Counted from the first letter of the stretch, positions 40,198 through 50,033 are shown. The stretch: 56,155 nucleotides of DNA from Pseudomonadota bacterium (GCA_029561145.1 JAKQJM010000075.1:1-56155), one strand, 5' to 3'. Notes: a model not told the origin generated them from the letters alone. Program-made: numbers and translations.

Positions 40198-41261
40198 GCG
40201 GCCACCTCGAGGCAGACATCGGCAATGCGTCGACTGGCGTCCGGACGCGCCAGAGCGCGCGCGCGCGACGCCATCGCGAGCAGATGCGGACGATCACGAT
40301 CAAGCTCGTCAAGGCAGTTGCCGAGGCGCTTGATGAAGCCGTCGCCCTCGGCGACCAGACGCGCTGCACCCGCCTCGACCAGGACTTCGGCATTGCGCGT
40401 CTGATGATCGTCGACCGCTTGCGGGTAAGGCACGAGCACCGCCGCGACACCAGCCGCGCAAAGCTCGGCGAGGGTCAACGCGCCGGCGCGACAGACGACC
40501 AGATCGGCCCAGGCATAGGCTGCCGCCATGTCGTCGATGAATGGCACGACATCGGCATCGATCGATGCCGCTGCGTAGATCTGTCGCGTCCTCTCCAGGT
40601 TGCGCGCGCCGCACTGGTGACGCACTTGCAGGATGACGCGTTCGCCACGCCTGCGGATGACCTCGGGCAGGGCCACGTTGAGGCTTTGGGCACCCTGACT
40701 GCCGCCGAGTACGAGGATGCGCACGGGACCTTCGCGACCGGCCAGCCGGGTCTGGGGTGTCGGTACGGCGGCGATCTCCTCGCGCACCGGATTGCCGGTC
40801 CATTCGGAGCCGTCGATGCCGGCGGAAAATCCGGCGAGGCTCCGGCGCGCGAAACGCACGAGCAGCCGGTTGGTGAATCCCGGTACGCGATTCTGTTCAT
40901 GCACCACGAGCGGAATGCGCGTCATCCACGCAGCGATCCCGCCCGGCGCGGCCGCATAGCCGCCCATCGACAGGACGCTGCGCGGCTGCAGGCGCTTGAG
41001 CACGGCGCGGGCGGCGAAAGCCGCGCGCAGCAGACGCAATGGCGCAAGCAGCAGGGTCATCGGTCCCTTGCCGCGCACACCCGAGAAATCGAGGCACTCC
41101 AGTGCGAAACCCGCTTCGGGAACAAGGCGCGTCTCCAGTCCGACCTTGCCACCGAGCCAGACGACGGGAATGCCGCGCTTGCGCAGCTCGCGGCCGACCG
41201 CGATGCCCGGGAAGATGTGACCGCCGGTTCCACCCGCCATGATCAGGACCGGCGCGTTCAT
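40194..41261 (-). CDS. murG: MurG glycosyltransferase (lipid II synthesis)
   Basis: This 355-residue GT28 enzyme transfers GlcNAc from UDP-GlcNAc to lipid I at the inner face of the membrane. It has LIMAGGTGGHIFPGIAVG at the N-terminus, SMGGYAAAPGGIAAW and HEQNRVPGFTNRLL, and the C-domain VLGGSQGAQSLN and CRAGALTLAELCAAGVAAVLVPYPQAVDDHQTRNA. The start at 41261 overlaps the ftsW stop (ATGA). Confidence 0.97.
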   Translation of the reverse strand: MNAPVLIMAGGTGGHIFPGIAVGRELRKRGIPVVWLGGKVGLETRLVPEAGFALECLDFSGVRGKGPMTLLLAPLRLLRAAFAARAVLKRLQPRSVLSMGGYAAAPGGIAAWMTRIPLVVHEQNRVPGFTNRLLVRFARRSLAGFSAGIDGSEWTGNPVREEIAAVPTPQTRLAGREGPVRILVLGGSQGAQSLNVALPEVIRRRGERVILQVRHQCGARNLERTRQIYAAASIDADVVPFIDDMAAAYAWADLVVCRAGALTLAELCAAGVAAVLVPYPQAVDDHQTRNAEVLVEAGAARLVAEGDGFIKRLGNCLDELDRDRPHLLAMASRARALARPDASRRIADVCLEVAA

Positions 41262-42460
41262 GCCAGTGCCTCGTCGAGCAGTGAAGCCGGCACCGCCTGC
41301 GCGGCGGCATCTTCGGCACGCGACAACTCGTAGCTGACCCGCGCGAGCAAGCCGATCGCGACACAGGTCATCAGGACGCTCGATCCTCCCGAGCTGATCA
41401 GCGGAAGGGTCAGGCCCTTGGTCGGCAGTACGCCGAGGTTGACCCCGATCGAGACCAGCGCCTGGATCGCAAGCATCAGCGAGATGCCGAACGCGCAATA
41501 CCCGGCAAAACGCTGACCGCGCTCCATCGCACGCAGGCCGACGCGCAAGCCACTGCCCACCAGCCAGCTGAACAGGCCGAGCACAAGGACGATGCCGAAG
41601 AAGCCGAGTTCTTCGGCAATCACGGCAAGAATGAAATCGGTGTGCGCTTCGGGCAGGTAGAACAGCTTCTGCACGCTGGCACCGAGTCCGACACCGAACC
41701 ACTCGCCGCGGCCGATTGCGATCAATGCCTGGGTCAACTGGAATCCCTCGTTGAACGGATCGGCCCAGGGGTCGAGGAAGGATTTCAGGCGCTTCAGGCG
41801 GTAGTCCTCGAACAAGGCTGCCCAGGCCAGCGCGGGCATCGCCAGCGCCGCGAGCAGACCGAGGTTGCGCAGACGCGCACCGCCGAGCCAGATCATGCCG
41901 AGGGTCACCGCGATGAGCAGGGTGGCGCTGCCGAAATCCGGCTGCAGCAGGAGCAGGCCGACCAGCACGGTCGCGACACCGATCGGCTTGCATACGCCGA
42001 GCATGCTGGCATGCACGCTGTCGCGATGGCGGACAAGGTAGCTGGCCAGGTAGACGATCAGGATCAGCTTGACCATCTCGACCGACTGGAAGCCGGAAAT
42101 ACCGACATGGATCCAGCGCCGCGCGCCGTTGACGCGCATGCCTATGCCGGGCACGAATACAAGCAGGAGCAGGATGAAGGCGACCATCAGCAACAGGAAC
42201 GCATGCTTCTCGAGGCGCGCAAGTTCGGTGCGCGCAGCGACGATGGCGAGTCCGATGCCCAGCGCAAGAAAGACCAGGTGGCGAATCAGGAAGTAGAACG
42301 GGCCGGCATTCTGGCTGTCGGCGATCGAGATCGAACTCGATGCGACCATGATCGTGCCGAGACTGGCGAGTCCGATCGCGGACAGCACGATGCCGAGGTC
42401 ATAACGACCCTGCGGTGCGCCGCGCCGGGTTGCCTGTGTGGTCGCGGAATTGCCGGACAT
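41258..42460 (-). CDS. ftsW: Lipid II polymerase FtsW (SEDS family)
   Basis: This 400-residue, ten-helix SEDS glycosyltransferase works with FtsI to build septal peptidoglycan. Family blocks are GARRWIHVGISGFQSVEMVKLILIVYLASYL, LQPDFGSATL, NEGFQLTQALIAIGRGEWFGVGLG, LPEAHTDFILAVIAEELGF and PTKGLTLPLISSGGSSVLM; the catalytic Asp is within LPEAHTDF or the adjacent loop. Its ATG overlaps the mraY stop by one base (TGATG), the position where murD is found in many other clusters. Confidence 0.96.
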   Translation of the reverse strand: MSGNSATTQATRRGAPQGRYDLGIVLSAIGLASLGTIMVASSSISIADSQNAGPFYFLIRHLVFLALGIGLAIVAARTELARLEKHAFLLLMVAFILLLLVFVPGIGMRVNGARRWIHVGISGFQSVEMVKLILIVYLASYLVRHRDSVHASMLGVCKPIGVATVLVGLLLLQPDFGSATLLIAVTLGMIWLGGARLRNLGLLAALAMPALAWAALFEDYRLKRLKSFLDPWADPFNEGFQLTQALIAIGRGEWFGVGLGASVQKLFYLPEAHTDFILAVIAEELGFFGIVLVLGLFSWLVGSGLRVGLRAMERGQRFAGYCAFGISLMLAIQALVSIGVNLGVLPTKGLTLPLISSGGSSVLMTCVAIGLLARVSYELSRAEDAAAQAVPASLLDEALA

Positions 42461-43542
42461 CAGCGCACCTTCAACGTGGCGAGGCCGACGAGCACGAGGA
42501 CCACGCTGATGATCCAGAACCGCACGATCACGCGCGGCTCTGGCCAGCCCTTGAGTTCGAAGTGATGATGGATCGGGGCCATGCGGAAGATGCGCTTGCC
42601 GGTCAGCTTGAAGCTGGCCACCTGCAACATGACCGAGGCGGTCTCCATGACGAACACGCCACCCATGATCAGCAGCACGATCTCCTGGCGCACGATCACC
42701 GCGATCGTGCCAAGTGCCGCGCCGACAGCGAGCGCACCGATGTCGCCCATGAACACCTGCGCCGGATACGTGTTGAACCAGAGGAAGCCGAGCCCGGCCC
42801 CGGCCAGCGCGCCGCAGAATATGGCCAGCTCGCCGGCACCGGGAATCGAAGGAATCTGCAGGTAACTGGAGAACACCGCATTGCCCGCCAGATAGGCGAA
42901 CGCACCGAGTGCGGTGACGACCAGCACGCTCGGCATGATCGCAAGGCCGTCGAGTCCATCGGTGAGATTCACCGCATTGGAGAAGCCGACGATCATGAAA
43001 TACGCCAACGGCACGAACAGCACTCCGAGCGGAAGGGCGATGGTCTTGAACACCGGCAGGTACAGGGCCGTCTGCGCAGGCAGGTCGGCGCTCAGATAGA
43101 GGATCACGGCGACCGCAAGGCCGAACACCGACTGCCAGAAATACTTCCAGCGCGAGGCAAGCCCGCGACTGTCGCGCAGGACCAGTTTCTTGTAGTCGTC
43201 GTAGAAACCGATGGCACCGAAGGCGAGCGTGACGCCAAGCACGAGCCACACATACTTGTTGCGCAGGTCCATCCACAGCAGGGTCGCAATCGCGACGGCG
43301 AGGATGATCAGCAGGCCACCCATGGTCGGTGTGCCGGCCTTGGCCAGATGTGATTGCGGTCCGTCGGAACGGATCACCTGGCCGGCCTTGACGTCAGCCA
43401 GCTTGCGGATCACGGCAGGACCGATCAGCAGCGACACCGACAGCGCGGTCAGCGTGCTCATGATCGCGCGGAAGGTCAGGTACTGGAACAGGTGGAAGCC
43501 GCTGTACCAGTTGCGCAGAAGATCGGCCAGTTCAAGCAGCAT
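42460..43542 (-). CDS. mraY: Phospho-N-acetylmuramoyl-pentapeptide transferase MraY
   Basis: This 360-residue multi-pass enzyme makes lipid I from UDP-MurNAc-pentapeptide and undecaprenyl phosphate. It has MRTPTMGG-like [12 protein letters not shown], the catalytic Asp pair in [45 protein letters not shown] and the C-terminal [11 protein letters not shown]. The start [12 protein letters not shown] overlaps the end of murF by 11 bases. Its stop overlaps ftsW directly; no murD lies between. Confidence 0.97.
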   Translation of the reverse strand: MLLELADLLRNWYSGFHLFQYLTFRAIMSTLTALSVSLLIGPAVIRKLADVKAGQVIRSDGPQSHLAKAGTPTMGGLLIILAVAIATLLWMDLRNKYVWLVLGVTLAFGAIGFYDDYKKLVLRDSRGLASRWKYFWQSVFGLAVAVILYLSADLPAQTALYLPVFKTIALPLGVLFVPLAYFMIVGFSNAVNLTDGLDGLAIMPSVLVVTALGAFAYLAGNAVFSSYLQIPSIPGAGELAIFCGALAGAGLGFLWFNTYPAQVFMGDIGALAVGAALGTIAVIVRQEIVLLIMGGVFVMETASVMLQVASFKLTGKRIFRMAPIHHHFELKGWPEPRVIVRFWIISVVLVLVGLATLKVR

Positions 43543-44908
43543 GCCGTTCTCCCTTTTCTGCATCGACGACGAGCAGCGCATTGACCACGCGCTCCATCGC
43601 CGATCCACGCGATCCCTTGACGAGCAAGGTCGTACTGGCCGTGAGCTCGCTCCGCAGCGCCTGGATCAGCGCCGACTGGTCGGGGAAATGCCGGGCGGAT
43701 TCGCCGAATGCTGCGGCGGTCGCGCGACTCAGCTCGCCGACGGCGTAGAGGACGTCGATGCCGCTGCTGCGCGCGAGCTTGCCGATGCCGGCGTGCAGGA
43801 TTTCGGCGTCGCCACCGAGTTCGCGCATGTCTCCAGCGACAAGCACCTTCCTGCCTTGACTGGCTGCCAGCGTCGCGATCGCAGCGGCAAACGAGGCCGG
43901 ATTCGCATTGTAGGTGTCATCGATGATTTCGGCGCCGCTGGCATGCGCGCGTCGTGCCGAGCGTCCGGCGACTGCCGTGGCGGCCTCGAGCCCGGCCTTG
44001 ATCGTGGCCAGCGGCACATCGCAGGCAAGGGCGACGCTCGCAGCGGCAAGCGCGTTGAGCAGGTTGTGTCGACCGGCCAGTGGCAATGTGATTTCGATTT
44101 CAGCGGCTGGCACAACGAGGACGAAAGTGTTGCCGGCGACGCCCGCATCGATGCGGGCGCTGACATCGGTGTTGCTGCCCAAGCCGAAGCGGACCACGCG
44201 TCGGCTGCCGGCGAGCGCGGCAAAGGTTCCGGCAAAGGCGTCATCGGCGTTGATCACCGCGATGCCGGTCTGGGGCAGACCGGCATACAGCGCGCCCTTG
44301 GTCTCGGCGATCGCGACGAGGCTGCCCATGCGTTCAAGATGGGCCGGGGCGATGTTGTTGACGAGACCGATCTGCGGTTGTGCGATGCGCACGAGATAGT
44401 CGATGTCGCCAGGCTTGCCGGCTCCCATTTCCAGCACGGCGAACCGGCTGTCATCGGGCATCGCGAGCAAGGTCAGTGGCAAGCCGATCTCGTTGTTGAA
44501 GCTGCCGCTGTTGAAATGGGTCGGCGCGTGACGCGAAAGGATGCCGGCGACCAGGCTCTTGACCGTGGTCTTTCCGTTCGAGCCGGTAATGCCGATCACA
44601 CAGACGTCGCGCTGCCGGCGCACCGCGGCAGCGAGCTGACCCAAGGCCTTTTCGGTATTCGCGACGACGATCTGCGGCAGTTCGACGGCGACACCGTGTT
44701 CGACCAGGGCCGCTGCGGCACCGTTGCCTTGCGCTGACCCGACAAAATCATGTGCATCGTGGTGTTCGCCACGCAGGGCGACGAACAGCGCATTTCCTGC
44801 AAGCGTGCGGCTGTCGGTCGAAACCGAGTCAATTCGCAGGTCGGCACCCGTGCCCTGCAGGCGACCATCGGTCCAGCGCGCGATCGTGGCCAGATCGAGG
44901 TTCAACAT
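43532..44908 (-). CDS. murF: UDP-MurNAc-tripeptide--D-Ala-D-Ala ligase MurF
   Basis: This 458-residue Mur ligase adds the D-Ala-D-Ala dipeptide. Domain 1 has [26 protein letters not shown], the ATP loop is [14 protein letters not shown], followed by [25 protein letters not shown] and [16 protein letters not shown]. It overlaps murE by 7 bases and mraY by 11 bases. Confidence 0.96.
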   Translation of the reverse strand: MLNLDLATIARWTDGRLQGTGADLRIDSVSTDSRTLAGNALFVALRGEHHDAHDFVGSAQGNGAAAALVEHGVAVELPQIVVANTEKALGQLAAAVRRQRDVCVIGITGSNGKTTVKSLVAGILSRHAPTHFNSGSFNNEIGLPLTLLAMPDDSRFAVLEMGAGKPGDIDYLVRIAQPQIGLVNNIAPAHLERMGSLVAIAETKGALYAGLPQTGIAVINADDAFAGTFAALAGSRRVVRFGLGSNTDVSARIDAGVAGNTFVLVVPAAEIEITLPLAGRHNLLNALAAASVALACDVPLATIKAGLEAATAVAGRSARRAHASGAEIIDDTYNANPASFAAAIATLAASQGRKVLVAGDMRELGGDAEILHAGIGKLARSSGIDVLYAVGELSRATAAAFGESARHFPDQSALIQALRSELTASTTLLVKGSRGSAMERVVNALLVVDAEKGERHAA

Positions 44909-46383
44909 GCGCGTGCCCCGAGGGCGCCAGCGGCGATCCTGCTGTCGTCGAAGGCATGTCGAACACCGCCGACTTCCTGATAGGGCTCGTGTCCCTTGCC
45001 GGCAATGAGCACGATGTCGCCGGGTCCGGCACCCAGGATCGCCCGCTCGATCGCACGACGGCGGTCGCGCTCGATCGTCACGGCGTCTGGCTGCGCGAAT
45101 CCCGCCATGATCGCGGCAACGATGGCATCACCGTCCTCGTTGCGCGGGTTGTCGTCGGTGACAATCACTGCGTCCGCCAGGTGTTCCGCAATCGCCGCCA
45201 TCAACGGGCGCTTGCCGACATCGCGCTCGCCGCCACAGCCGAAGATGCAGACCAACGTTCCATCGCAATGCGCGCGCAAGCTGCGCAACGCCTGCTCGAG
45301 CGCGTCGGGCGTATGCGCGTAGTCGACGACGACGAGCGGTTGCCCGGCTTTTCCGCCGAGCCGGCTCATGCGGCCGTGCACGGGTTCGAGCACAGCGAGG
45401 GCAGAGACAATCGCGGAGAATCCGTAGCCGAGCGCACCGAGGCTCGCGGCAACGGCAAGCAGGTTGGAAACATTGAACTGCCCGAGCAGGCGGGATTCGA
45501 TGCGACCTTCACCCCAGGGTGTAGTCAACTGGAATCCGAGGCCACCGGCGTGTGCATCGACATCGAGAGCGCGCACGTCGGCAGCGGGATCGGCGATCGC
45601 GTAGGTGATGCCCTGCACCTCCGCGGGCAGTTCGGCGGCAAACCTGCGCCCCCATGCGTCATCGGCATTGATCACGGCCGCGATCAACCCCGGCATGCCG
45701 AACAGGCGTTGCTTGGCATTCGCATAGCTGTCCATGTCACCGTGATAGTCGAGGTGATCACGGGTCAGATTGGTGAACACGGCGAGGCGGAAATGCACGC
45801 CATTGACGCGTCCCTGATCGAGCGCGTGCGAAGAAACCTCCATCGCAACGTCGCTCGCACCTTGTTCGAGAAAGCGGGCGAGCAGGCGTTGCAGGCTGAT
45901 CGCGTCGGGCGTGGTGCGTTCGCCCGCATCAATCGCGCCAGAGAGGCCGGCACCGAGCGTGCCGATCGTCGCGGCGCGACTGCCGAGATGGTCGAGTGCC
46001 TGCGCCAACAGCTGCGCGATCGAGGTCTTGCCATTGGTTCCCGTGATGCCGGTGACGCGCAGCTTGCGCGAGGCATCGCCGTGGAAGCGCGCGGCGATCG
46101 CGCCAAGCTTCTCGCGCAAGCCATCGACCCAGACCAGCGGAATGTCGAGCGTCGCACCAACTGGATCATCCGTGGCCTCGGCGATCACGGCACTTGCTCC
46201 TGCCGCTTCGGCATTTGCGGCGAAGCGGATGCCATGTTCACGCGTGCCCTGCAGCGCGACGAAGGCATCTCCGACGCCGACGCGGCGCGAATCGAGATCG
46301 AGTCCACGCACGAGCACATCGGCGCGAAAGCCGGGCTGCACATGACCCGCCAGCAAGTCGTCGAGGCGCATTGCCGTACTCAT
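44902..46383 (-). CDS. murE: UDP-MurNAc-L-Ala-D-Glu--meso-diaminopimelate ligase MurE
   Basis: This 493-residue Mur ligase has the ATP loop GITGTNGKTSIAQ, the carbamylated-Lys region EVSSHALDQGRVNGV and FTNLTRDHLDYHGDM. The DNPR motif (VTDDNPRNEDGD) in domain 3 predicts meso-DAP specificity, as expected for a Gram-negative. Note that in MurD2/MurL organisms the substrate still ends in D-Glu, supplied by epimerisation. Its ATG overlaps the ftsI stop. Confidence 0.96.
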   Translation of the reverse strand: MSTAMRLDDLLAGHVQPGFRADVLVRGLDLDSRRVGVGDAFVALQGTREHGIRFAANAEAAGASAVIAEATDDPVGATLDIPLVWVDGLREKLGAIAARFHGDASRKLRVTGITGTNGKTSIAQLLAQALDHLGSRAATIGTLGAGLSGAIDAGERTTPDAISLQRLLARFLEQGASDVAMEVSSHALDQGRVNGVHFRLAVFTNLTRDHLDYHGDMDSYANAKQRLFGMPGLIAAVINADDAWGRRFAAELPAEVQGITYAIADPAADVRALDVDAHAGGLGFQLTTPWGEGRIESRLLGQFNVSNLLAVAASLGALGYGFSAIVSALAVLEPVHGRMSRLGGKAGQPLVVVDYAHTPDALEQALRSLRAHCDGTLVCIFGCGGERDVGKRPLMAAIAEHLADAVIVTDDNPRNEDGDAIVAAIMAGFAQPDAVTIERDRRRAIERAILGAGPGDIVLIAGKGHEPYQEVGGVRHAFDDSRIAAGALGARAC

Positions 46384-48170
46384 TGCGGCACCGACTCCTC
46401 GTAGTTGGGTTCGTCTGCCGGGTACTCGGGCGCTTCGCTGGCCGGATCGATCGGATGACCGACATCGGGTGCGCCGGCGTACCAGCGCTGCACGTTGTCG
46501 GGCGGTACATCGAGCAGGCGCAAGGCGTTGGCCATGACCTTGCTGAAAACCGGTGCCGAGACGAGTCCACCGAAGTACGGGCCGTTGCCCTTGCCCGGAT
46601 CGTTGATGACGACGACGCCGACGAGGCGCGGATTGCTGGCTGGAACCATGCCCGCGAACAACGAGACGTAGCGCTTTTCGTATCCACCCGCGACCGCGCG
46701 ACGCGATGTGCCGGTCTTGCCGGCGACACGGAAGTTCGGCACCGCGGCAGCCAGGCCCGAGCCTTCCGGGGTGATCACGGTTTCGAGCATCGTGCGCACG
46801 CTTTCGGCGATCTGCGGATCGATCACCGCGCTGTCCGGGTTGATCGCGCCCTTGACGAAACCGGGCTGGCGCAGGCGTCCGCCATTGGCGAGCGCCGCGT
46901 ACGCCTGCGCAATCTGCATCGGCGTCACGCTGAGGCCATAGCCATACGAGATGGTCGCCTTCTCGACCGGACCCCAGCTCTTCGAGATCGGCAGGAAGCC
47001 GGGGGATTCGCCCGGGAAGCCGCAACCGCTGACCTCGCCGAAACCAAAGCGATGGAAGACGTCGTACATGTGATCGTTGCTCAAGGTCGAGGCGATCTTG
47101 GCAGCGCCGACATTGCTCGACTTGGTGATCACGCGCGTGACATTGATCATGCCGTAGTTGCGGTGATCGCTGATCGTGTAGCCACCCTGCAACTGCAGGG
47201 TGCCCGGGGTCGTGTCGATTGCGGTGTCGGCCTTCCAGCGCCCGCTCTCGAGCGCAGCGGCAATCGTGAACGGCTTCATCGTCGAGCCCGGTTCGACCAC
47301 ATCGGTGACCGCGCGATTGCGCCGATACGCCGGATCGATGGCGATGCGCGAGTTCGGGTTGAACGAGGGCTGGTTGACCATCGCCAGCACTTCGCCGTTG
47401 CTCACGTCGAGGATCACCATCGATCCCGACAGGGCGTTGTGATCGAGGATCGCGGTCTTGAGTTCGCGATAGGCGAGATACTGGATGCGACGATCGATCG
47501 ACAGGGTCAGGTCGCGACCGGGCTGTGCCTCCTGCAGCAGCTCGACGTTCTCGACCACATGGCCGAGACGATCACGGATGACGCGCTTGAGTCCGGGCTT
47601 GCCGGCCAGCCAGTCGTCGAAGGCGAGTTCGAGCCCTTCCTGGCCGCGATCATCGATATTGGTCATGCCGAGCGCGTGGGCGATGATCTCGCCGCTCGGG
47701 TAGTAGCGACGGAATGCGCGTTCGCTGGCCACGCCGGGAATCTTCAGCGCGAGCAGATCCTTCGCCGTATCCGGATCAACCGGCCGCTTGAGGTAGAGGA
47801 ACTCCTTGTCCTTGCGCTGCACGAGGCGCTCGGTCAGATCGGCCGTCGCCACGCCGAGAGCCTTGGCCAGCACGGGCAACTGCTCGGGATTGGCGAGCAG
47901 CTCCTGCGGATTGCCCCAGATCGATTCGACCGGCGTCGAGACCGCCAGCGGCTCGCCATTGCGATCGAAGATCGTGCCTCGCGATACCGCGATCGGGATG
48001 TCGCGCAGGTAACGCGCGTCGCCTTCACCCTGGTAGAAATCCTTGCGCACGACCTGCAGGTCGACCGCCCGCACGACCAAGGCGGTCGAGGCGAGCACGA
48101 GCACCATCAGCACCGTGTACAGGCGGAAACGCAGGTTCGCGGGTTTTGCGCGTTGCGTCATCGGGGCCAT
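46380..48170 (-). CDS. ftsI: Septal peptidoglycan transpeptidase FtsI (PBP3)
   Basis: This 596-residue class B PBP has one membrane helix (about 15-36), a pedestal domain starting at RGTIFDRNGEPLAVSTPVESIWGNP and a transpeptidase domain. The active-site motifs are STMK (in VEPGSTMKPF), SSN (TKSSNVGAA) and KTGT (VAGKTGTSRR). The C-terminal extension after about residue 560 is acidic and Pro-rich. ATG 48170 was chosen; an ATG three codons later is also possible. An unusual 141-base gap with a hairpin separates it from ftsL. Confidence 0.96.
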   Translation of the reverse strand: MAPMTQRAKPANLRFRLYTVLMVLVLASTALVVRAVDLQVVRKDFYQGEGDARYLRDIPIAVSRGTIFDRNGEPLAVSTPVESIWGNPQELLANPEQLPVLAKALGVATADLTERLVQRKDKEFLYLKRPVDPDTAKDLLALKIPGVASERAFRRYYPSGEIIAHALGMTNIDDRGQEGLELAFDDWLAGKPGLKRVIRDRLGHVVENVELLQEAQPGRDLTLSIDRRIQYLAYRELKTAILDHNALSGSMVILDVSNGEVLAMVNQPSFNPNSRIAIDPAYRRNRAVTDVVEPGSTMKPFTIAAALESGRWKADTAIDTTPGTLQLQGGYTISDHRNYGMINVTRVITKSSNVGAAKIASTLSNDHMYDVFHRFGFGEVSGCGFPGESPGFLPISKSWGPVEKATISYGYGLSVTPMQIAQAYAALANGGRLRQPGFVKGAINPDSAVIDPQIAESVRTMLETVITPEGSGLAAAVPNFRVAGKTGTSRRAVAGGYEKRYVSLFAGMVPASNPRLVGVVVINDPGKGNGPYFGGLVSAPVFSKVMANALRLLDVPPDNVQRWYAGAPDVGHPIDPASEAPEYPADEPNYEESVPQ

Positions 48171-48223
48171 GCCCGCGCAGCCGGGTACGCGCCGACCGGC
48201 GTCTTCGCGCAGTCACGCCGCGA

Positions 48224-48245
48224 CCCGGCCATGCTCGTGGCCGGG
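48224..48245 (-). other. Hairpin in ftsL-ftsI spacer
   Basis: An 8-base stem (CCCGGCCA / TGGCCGGG) with a 6-base loop lies in the 141-base gap between ftsL and ftsI. It has no T-run. It may be an mRNA processing or pausing site. Confidence 0.35.
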
Positions 48246-48311
48246 GTGTCGGTTGCTGTCCTTGCGGATCGGCTTCCGTTCATGACTGTGAGTTTCCCCC
48301 TCACTGCCGGA

Positions 48312-48581
48312 TCAACGATTGGTGACGACCATCTCCGCGGCGCTCGGCGAAACCATGCCGAGACGACCACGTGCGATCTGTTCTATTCGATTGTTCTCTG
48401 CCCAGGTCGCCTGCTCGAGTTGCAGGCGCCCGAACTCGAAATTGAGGTTGTCGCGCTCATTCGTGAGCCGGTTGAGCTCGACGAAGTGCCGCCGACTTTC
48501 ATGCCGCGCATAGACCACGCCGATCGCACTCGAGATGACGGCTGCAACCAGCACAAGCATCGCGAGCAGGCGCACGCTCAT
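48312..48581 (-). CDS. ftsL: Cell division protein FtsL
   Basis: This 89-residue bitopic protein has a very short cytoplasmic end, one membrane helix (about 4-23) and a periplasmic coiled coil (ESRRHFVELNRLTNERDNLNFEFGRLQLEQATWAENNRIEQIARGRLGM). It forms the FtsQLB complex. The start ATG overlaps the rsmH stop (ATGA). The length is slightly shorter than E. coli FtsL (121) but usual for xanthomonad-type sequences. Confidence 0.93.
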   Translation of the reverse strand: MSVRLLAMLVLVAAVISSAIGVVYARHESRRHFVELNRLTNERDNLNFEFGRLQLEQATWAENNRIEQIARGRLGMVSPSAAEMVVTNR

Positions 48582-49501
48582 GCGCGCTTCTCCGCGACCC
48601 GCATCACCGCGCTGCGCGAGCGCGGATTCGCGCGCAACTCGGCATCGCTGGCAAAGCGCTTGCCGAGCGCATCGAGGACTGGCGGCGGCGCGTCGACTGG
48701 CGGGAGGTTGCGCCGGTTGATCGGCTGCGAAACCTGCCCACGCATGAAGCGCTTGACCACACGATCCTCCAGCGAATGAAAGCTGATCACGACCAGGCGG
48801 CCGCCCGGCTTGAGTCTTGACAGCGCCGCATCGAGTCCTGCTTCCAGCGCACCCAGCTCGTCATTGAGATGGATGCGCAGGGCCTGGAACGTGCGCGTCG
48901 CCGGATGCTTGTTGCGTTCGCGATGACCGATCGTCCTTGCCACCAGCTCGGCCAGTTGCGTCGTCGTCTGCAGCGGCTGCTCGGCGCGCCGCTCGACGAT
49001 GACCCTGGCTATGCGTCGACTCAGACGTTCTTCTCCATGGCGCCACAACACATCGGCAATCTCGCTTTCGGATGCGGCAGCCAGCCATTCGGCGGCGCTG
49101 CGTCCGGTGCCCGGATCCATGCGCATGTCGAGCGGCCCTTCGGCCTGGAAGCTGAATCCACGACGTGCGTCATCGAGCTGGGGTGATGACACGCCGAGAT
49201 CGAGGAACACGCCATCGAGCCCGCTCGCCGTCTCCGCCCAGTCCGCCATTTCGGCGAAATTCGAATGCCGGATCCGCACGCGTTCGTCCGCGGAAAAAAC
49301 CTTCCTCGCCTGCTCGATCGCCGCCGGATCCCGATCCATCAAAAGCAACCGACCCTTGCTGCCCAACCGTTGCAACACTTCGCGCGCATGACCGCCGCGA
49401 CCGAACGTGCCATCGAGATAGATCCCTTCGGGCTGGATCTGCAGCGCCTCGATCACCTCTCCGAGCATGACCGGCGCATGCGTGAACTCCGCTTCCGCCA
49501 T
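48578..49501 (-). CDS. rsmH: 16S rRNA (cytosine1402-N4)-methyltransferase RsmH (MraW)
   Basis: This 307-residue SAM enzyme methylates C1402 of 16S rRNA. It has THAPVMLGEVIEAL, motif I YLDGTFGRGGHAREVL, LDLGVSSPQLDDARRGFSFQ, GPLDMRMDP and SFHSLEDRVVKRFM. The start MAEAEFTHAPVM lies 22 bases after the mraZ stop. Confidence 0.97.
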   Translation of the reverse strand: MAEAEFTHAPVMLGEVIEALQIQPEGIYLDGTFGRGGHAREVLQRLGSKGRLLLMDRDPAAIEQARKVFSADERVRIRHSNFAEMADWAETASGLDGVFLDLGVSSPQLDDARRGFSFQAEGPLDMRMDPGTGRSAAEWLAAASESEIADVLWRHGEERLSRRIARVIVERRAEQPLQTTTQLAELVARTIGHRERNKHPATRTFQALRIHLNDELGALEAGLDAALSRLKPGGRLVVISFHSLEDRVVKRFMRGQVSQPINRRNLPPVDAPPPVLDALGKRFASDAELRANPRSRSAVMRVAEKRA

Positions 49502-49523
49502 GGCTTCTTCCCGACATCCTTTC

Positions 49524-49970
49524 CTAGAACTTGAGATCGAGCATGTCCTCCGTGATCTGCTCCTCACTGATCGTTTCGCGAATCTTGGCGAGATGGGCCT
49601 GCTCGCTCCACAGCTCCAGCTTGTTGCCCATGCCGAGCAGGACTGCCTTCTTTTCGATGCCTGCCGCCGCACGCTGGCTGGCCGGCAGCAACACGCGGCC
49701 ATTGCCATCCGGTTCAACATGCGCCGCCGCACCGACCAGCTTCATCTGCAGGTTGCGATGCACGGTCTTGGCTTTGCTCAAGGCATTGACCTCGTCGCGC
49801 ACCTGCTCCCACTCCTTTTCCGGAAACAACCAGAGGCATCCGTGCTCGAACGGGTTGTAGGTCACGACAAGACGGTTGCCACTCAGTCTGGACACGGCTT
49901 CACGATGGGTCGTCGGGACGGAAACCCGTCCCTTGTCATCCAGCGTGACTGCCGTTTCGCCTTGAAACAT
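49524..49970 (-). CDS. mraZ: Transcriptional regulator MraZ
   Basis: This 148-residue AbrB-like protein forms octamers or dodecamers and represses the mra promoter. There are two MraZ domains, each with a D-x-K/N-G-R type turn ([29 protein letters not shown]). The family start MFQGETAV is at 49970; a GTG two codons upstream is unlikely. It is the first gene of the dcw cluster, directly after four MraZ boxes, implying autoregulation. Confidence 0.96.
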   Translation of the reverse strand: MFQGETAVTLDDKGRVSVPTTHREAVSRLSGNRLVVTYNPFEHGCLWLFPEKEWEQVRDEVNALSKAKTVHRNLQMKLVGAAAHVEPDGNGRVLLPASQRAAAGIEKKAVLLGMGNKLELWSEQAHLAKIRETISEEQITEDMLDLKF

Positions 49971-49971
49971 G

Positions 49972-50006
49972 ACCACTGATTACCACGAAAAACCACCGAA
50001 ACCCAC
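49972..50006 (-). promoter_or_regulatory. Four MraZ boxes (GTGG repeats at 10-bp spacing)
   Basis: On the minus strand GTGGG at 50002-50006 and GTGGT at 49992-49996, 49982-49986 and 49972-49976 repeat with exact 10-base phase (5-base box, 5-base spacer). This matches the TGGGN-N5 arrangement described for MraZ operators in E. coli and Mycoplasma. The boxes lie between the -10 element and the mraZ start. Confidence 0.85.
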
Positions 50007-50033
50007 CTTATGCCGCAAGTCATGGGCTGTCAA
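50005..50033 (-). promoter_or_regulatory. Sigma-70 promoter of the dcw cluster (Pmra)
   Basis: A perfect -35 TTGACA (50028-50033), a 17-base spacer and -10 TAAGGT (50005-50010) drive transcription into mraZ. The -10 touches the first MraZ box, so MraZ binding would block RNA polymerase. Confidence 0.8.

Noticed and set aside
42460-43542. murD hidden as a fusion with mraY or ftsW
   Set aside because: MraY (360) and FtsW (400) have normal lengths and ends, with no ATP-loop GTNGK-type motif left over.
44902-47025. A 707-residue fusion upstream of MurE
   Set aside because: The extra 214 codons are a shadow frame of ftsI; MurE has a proper ATG overlapping the ftsI stop.
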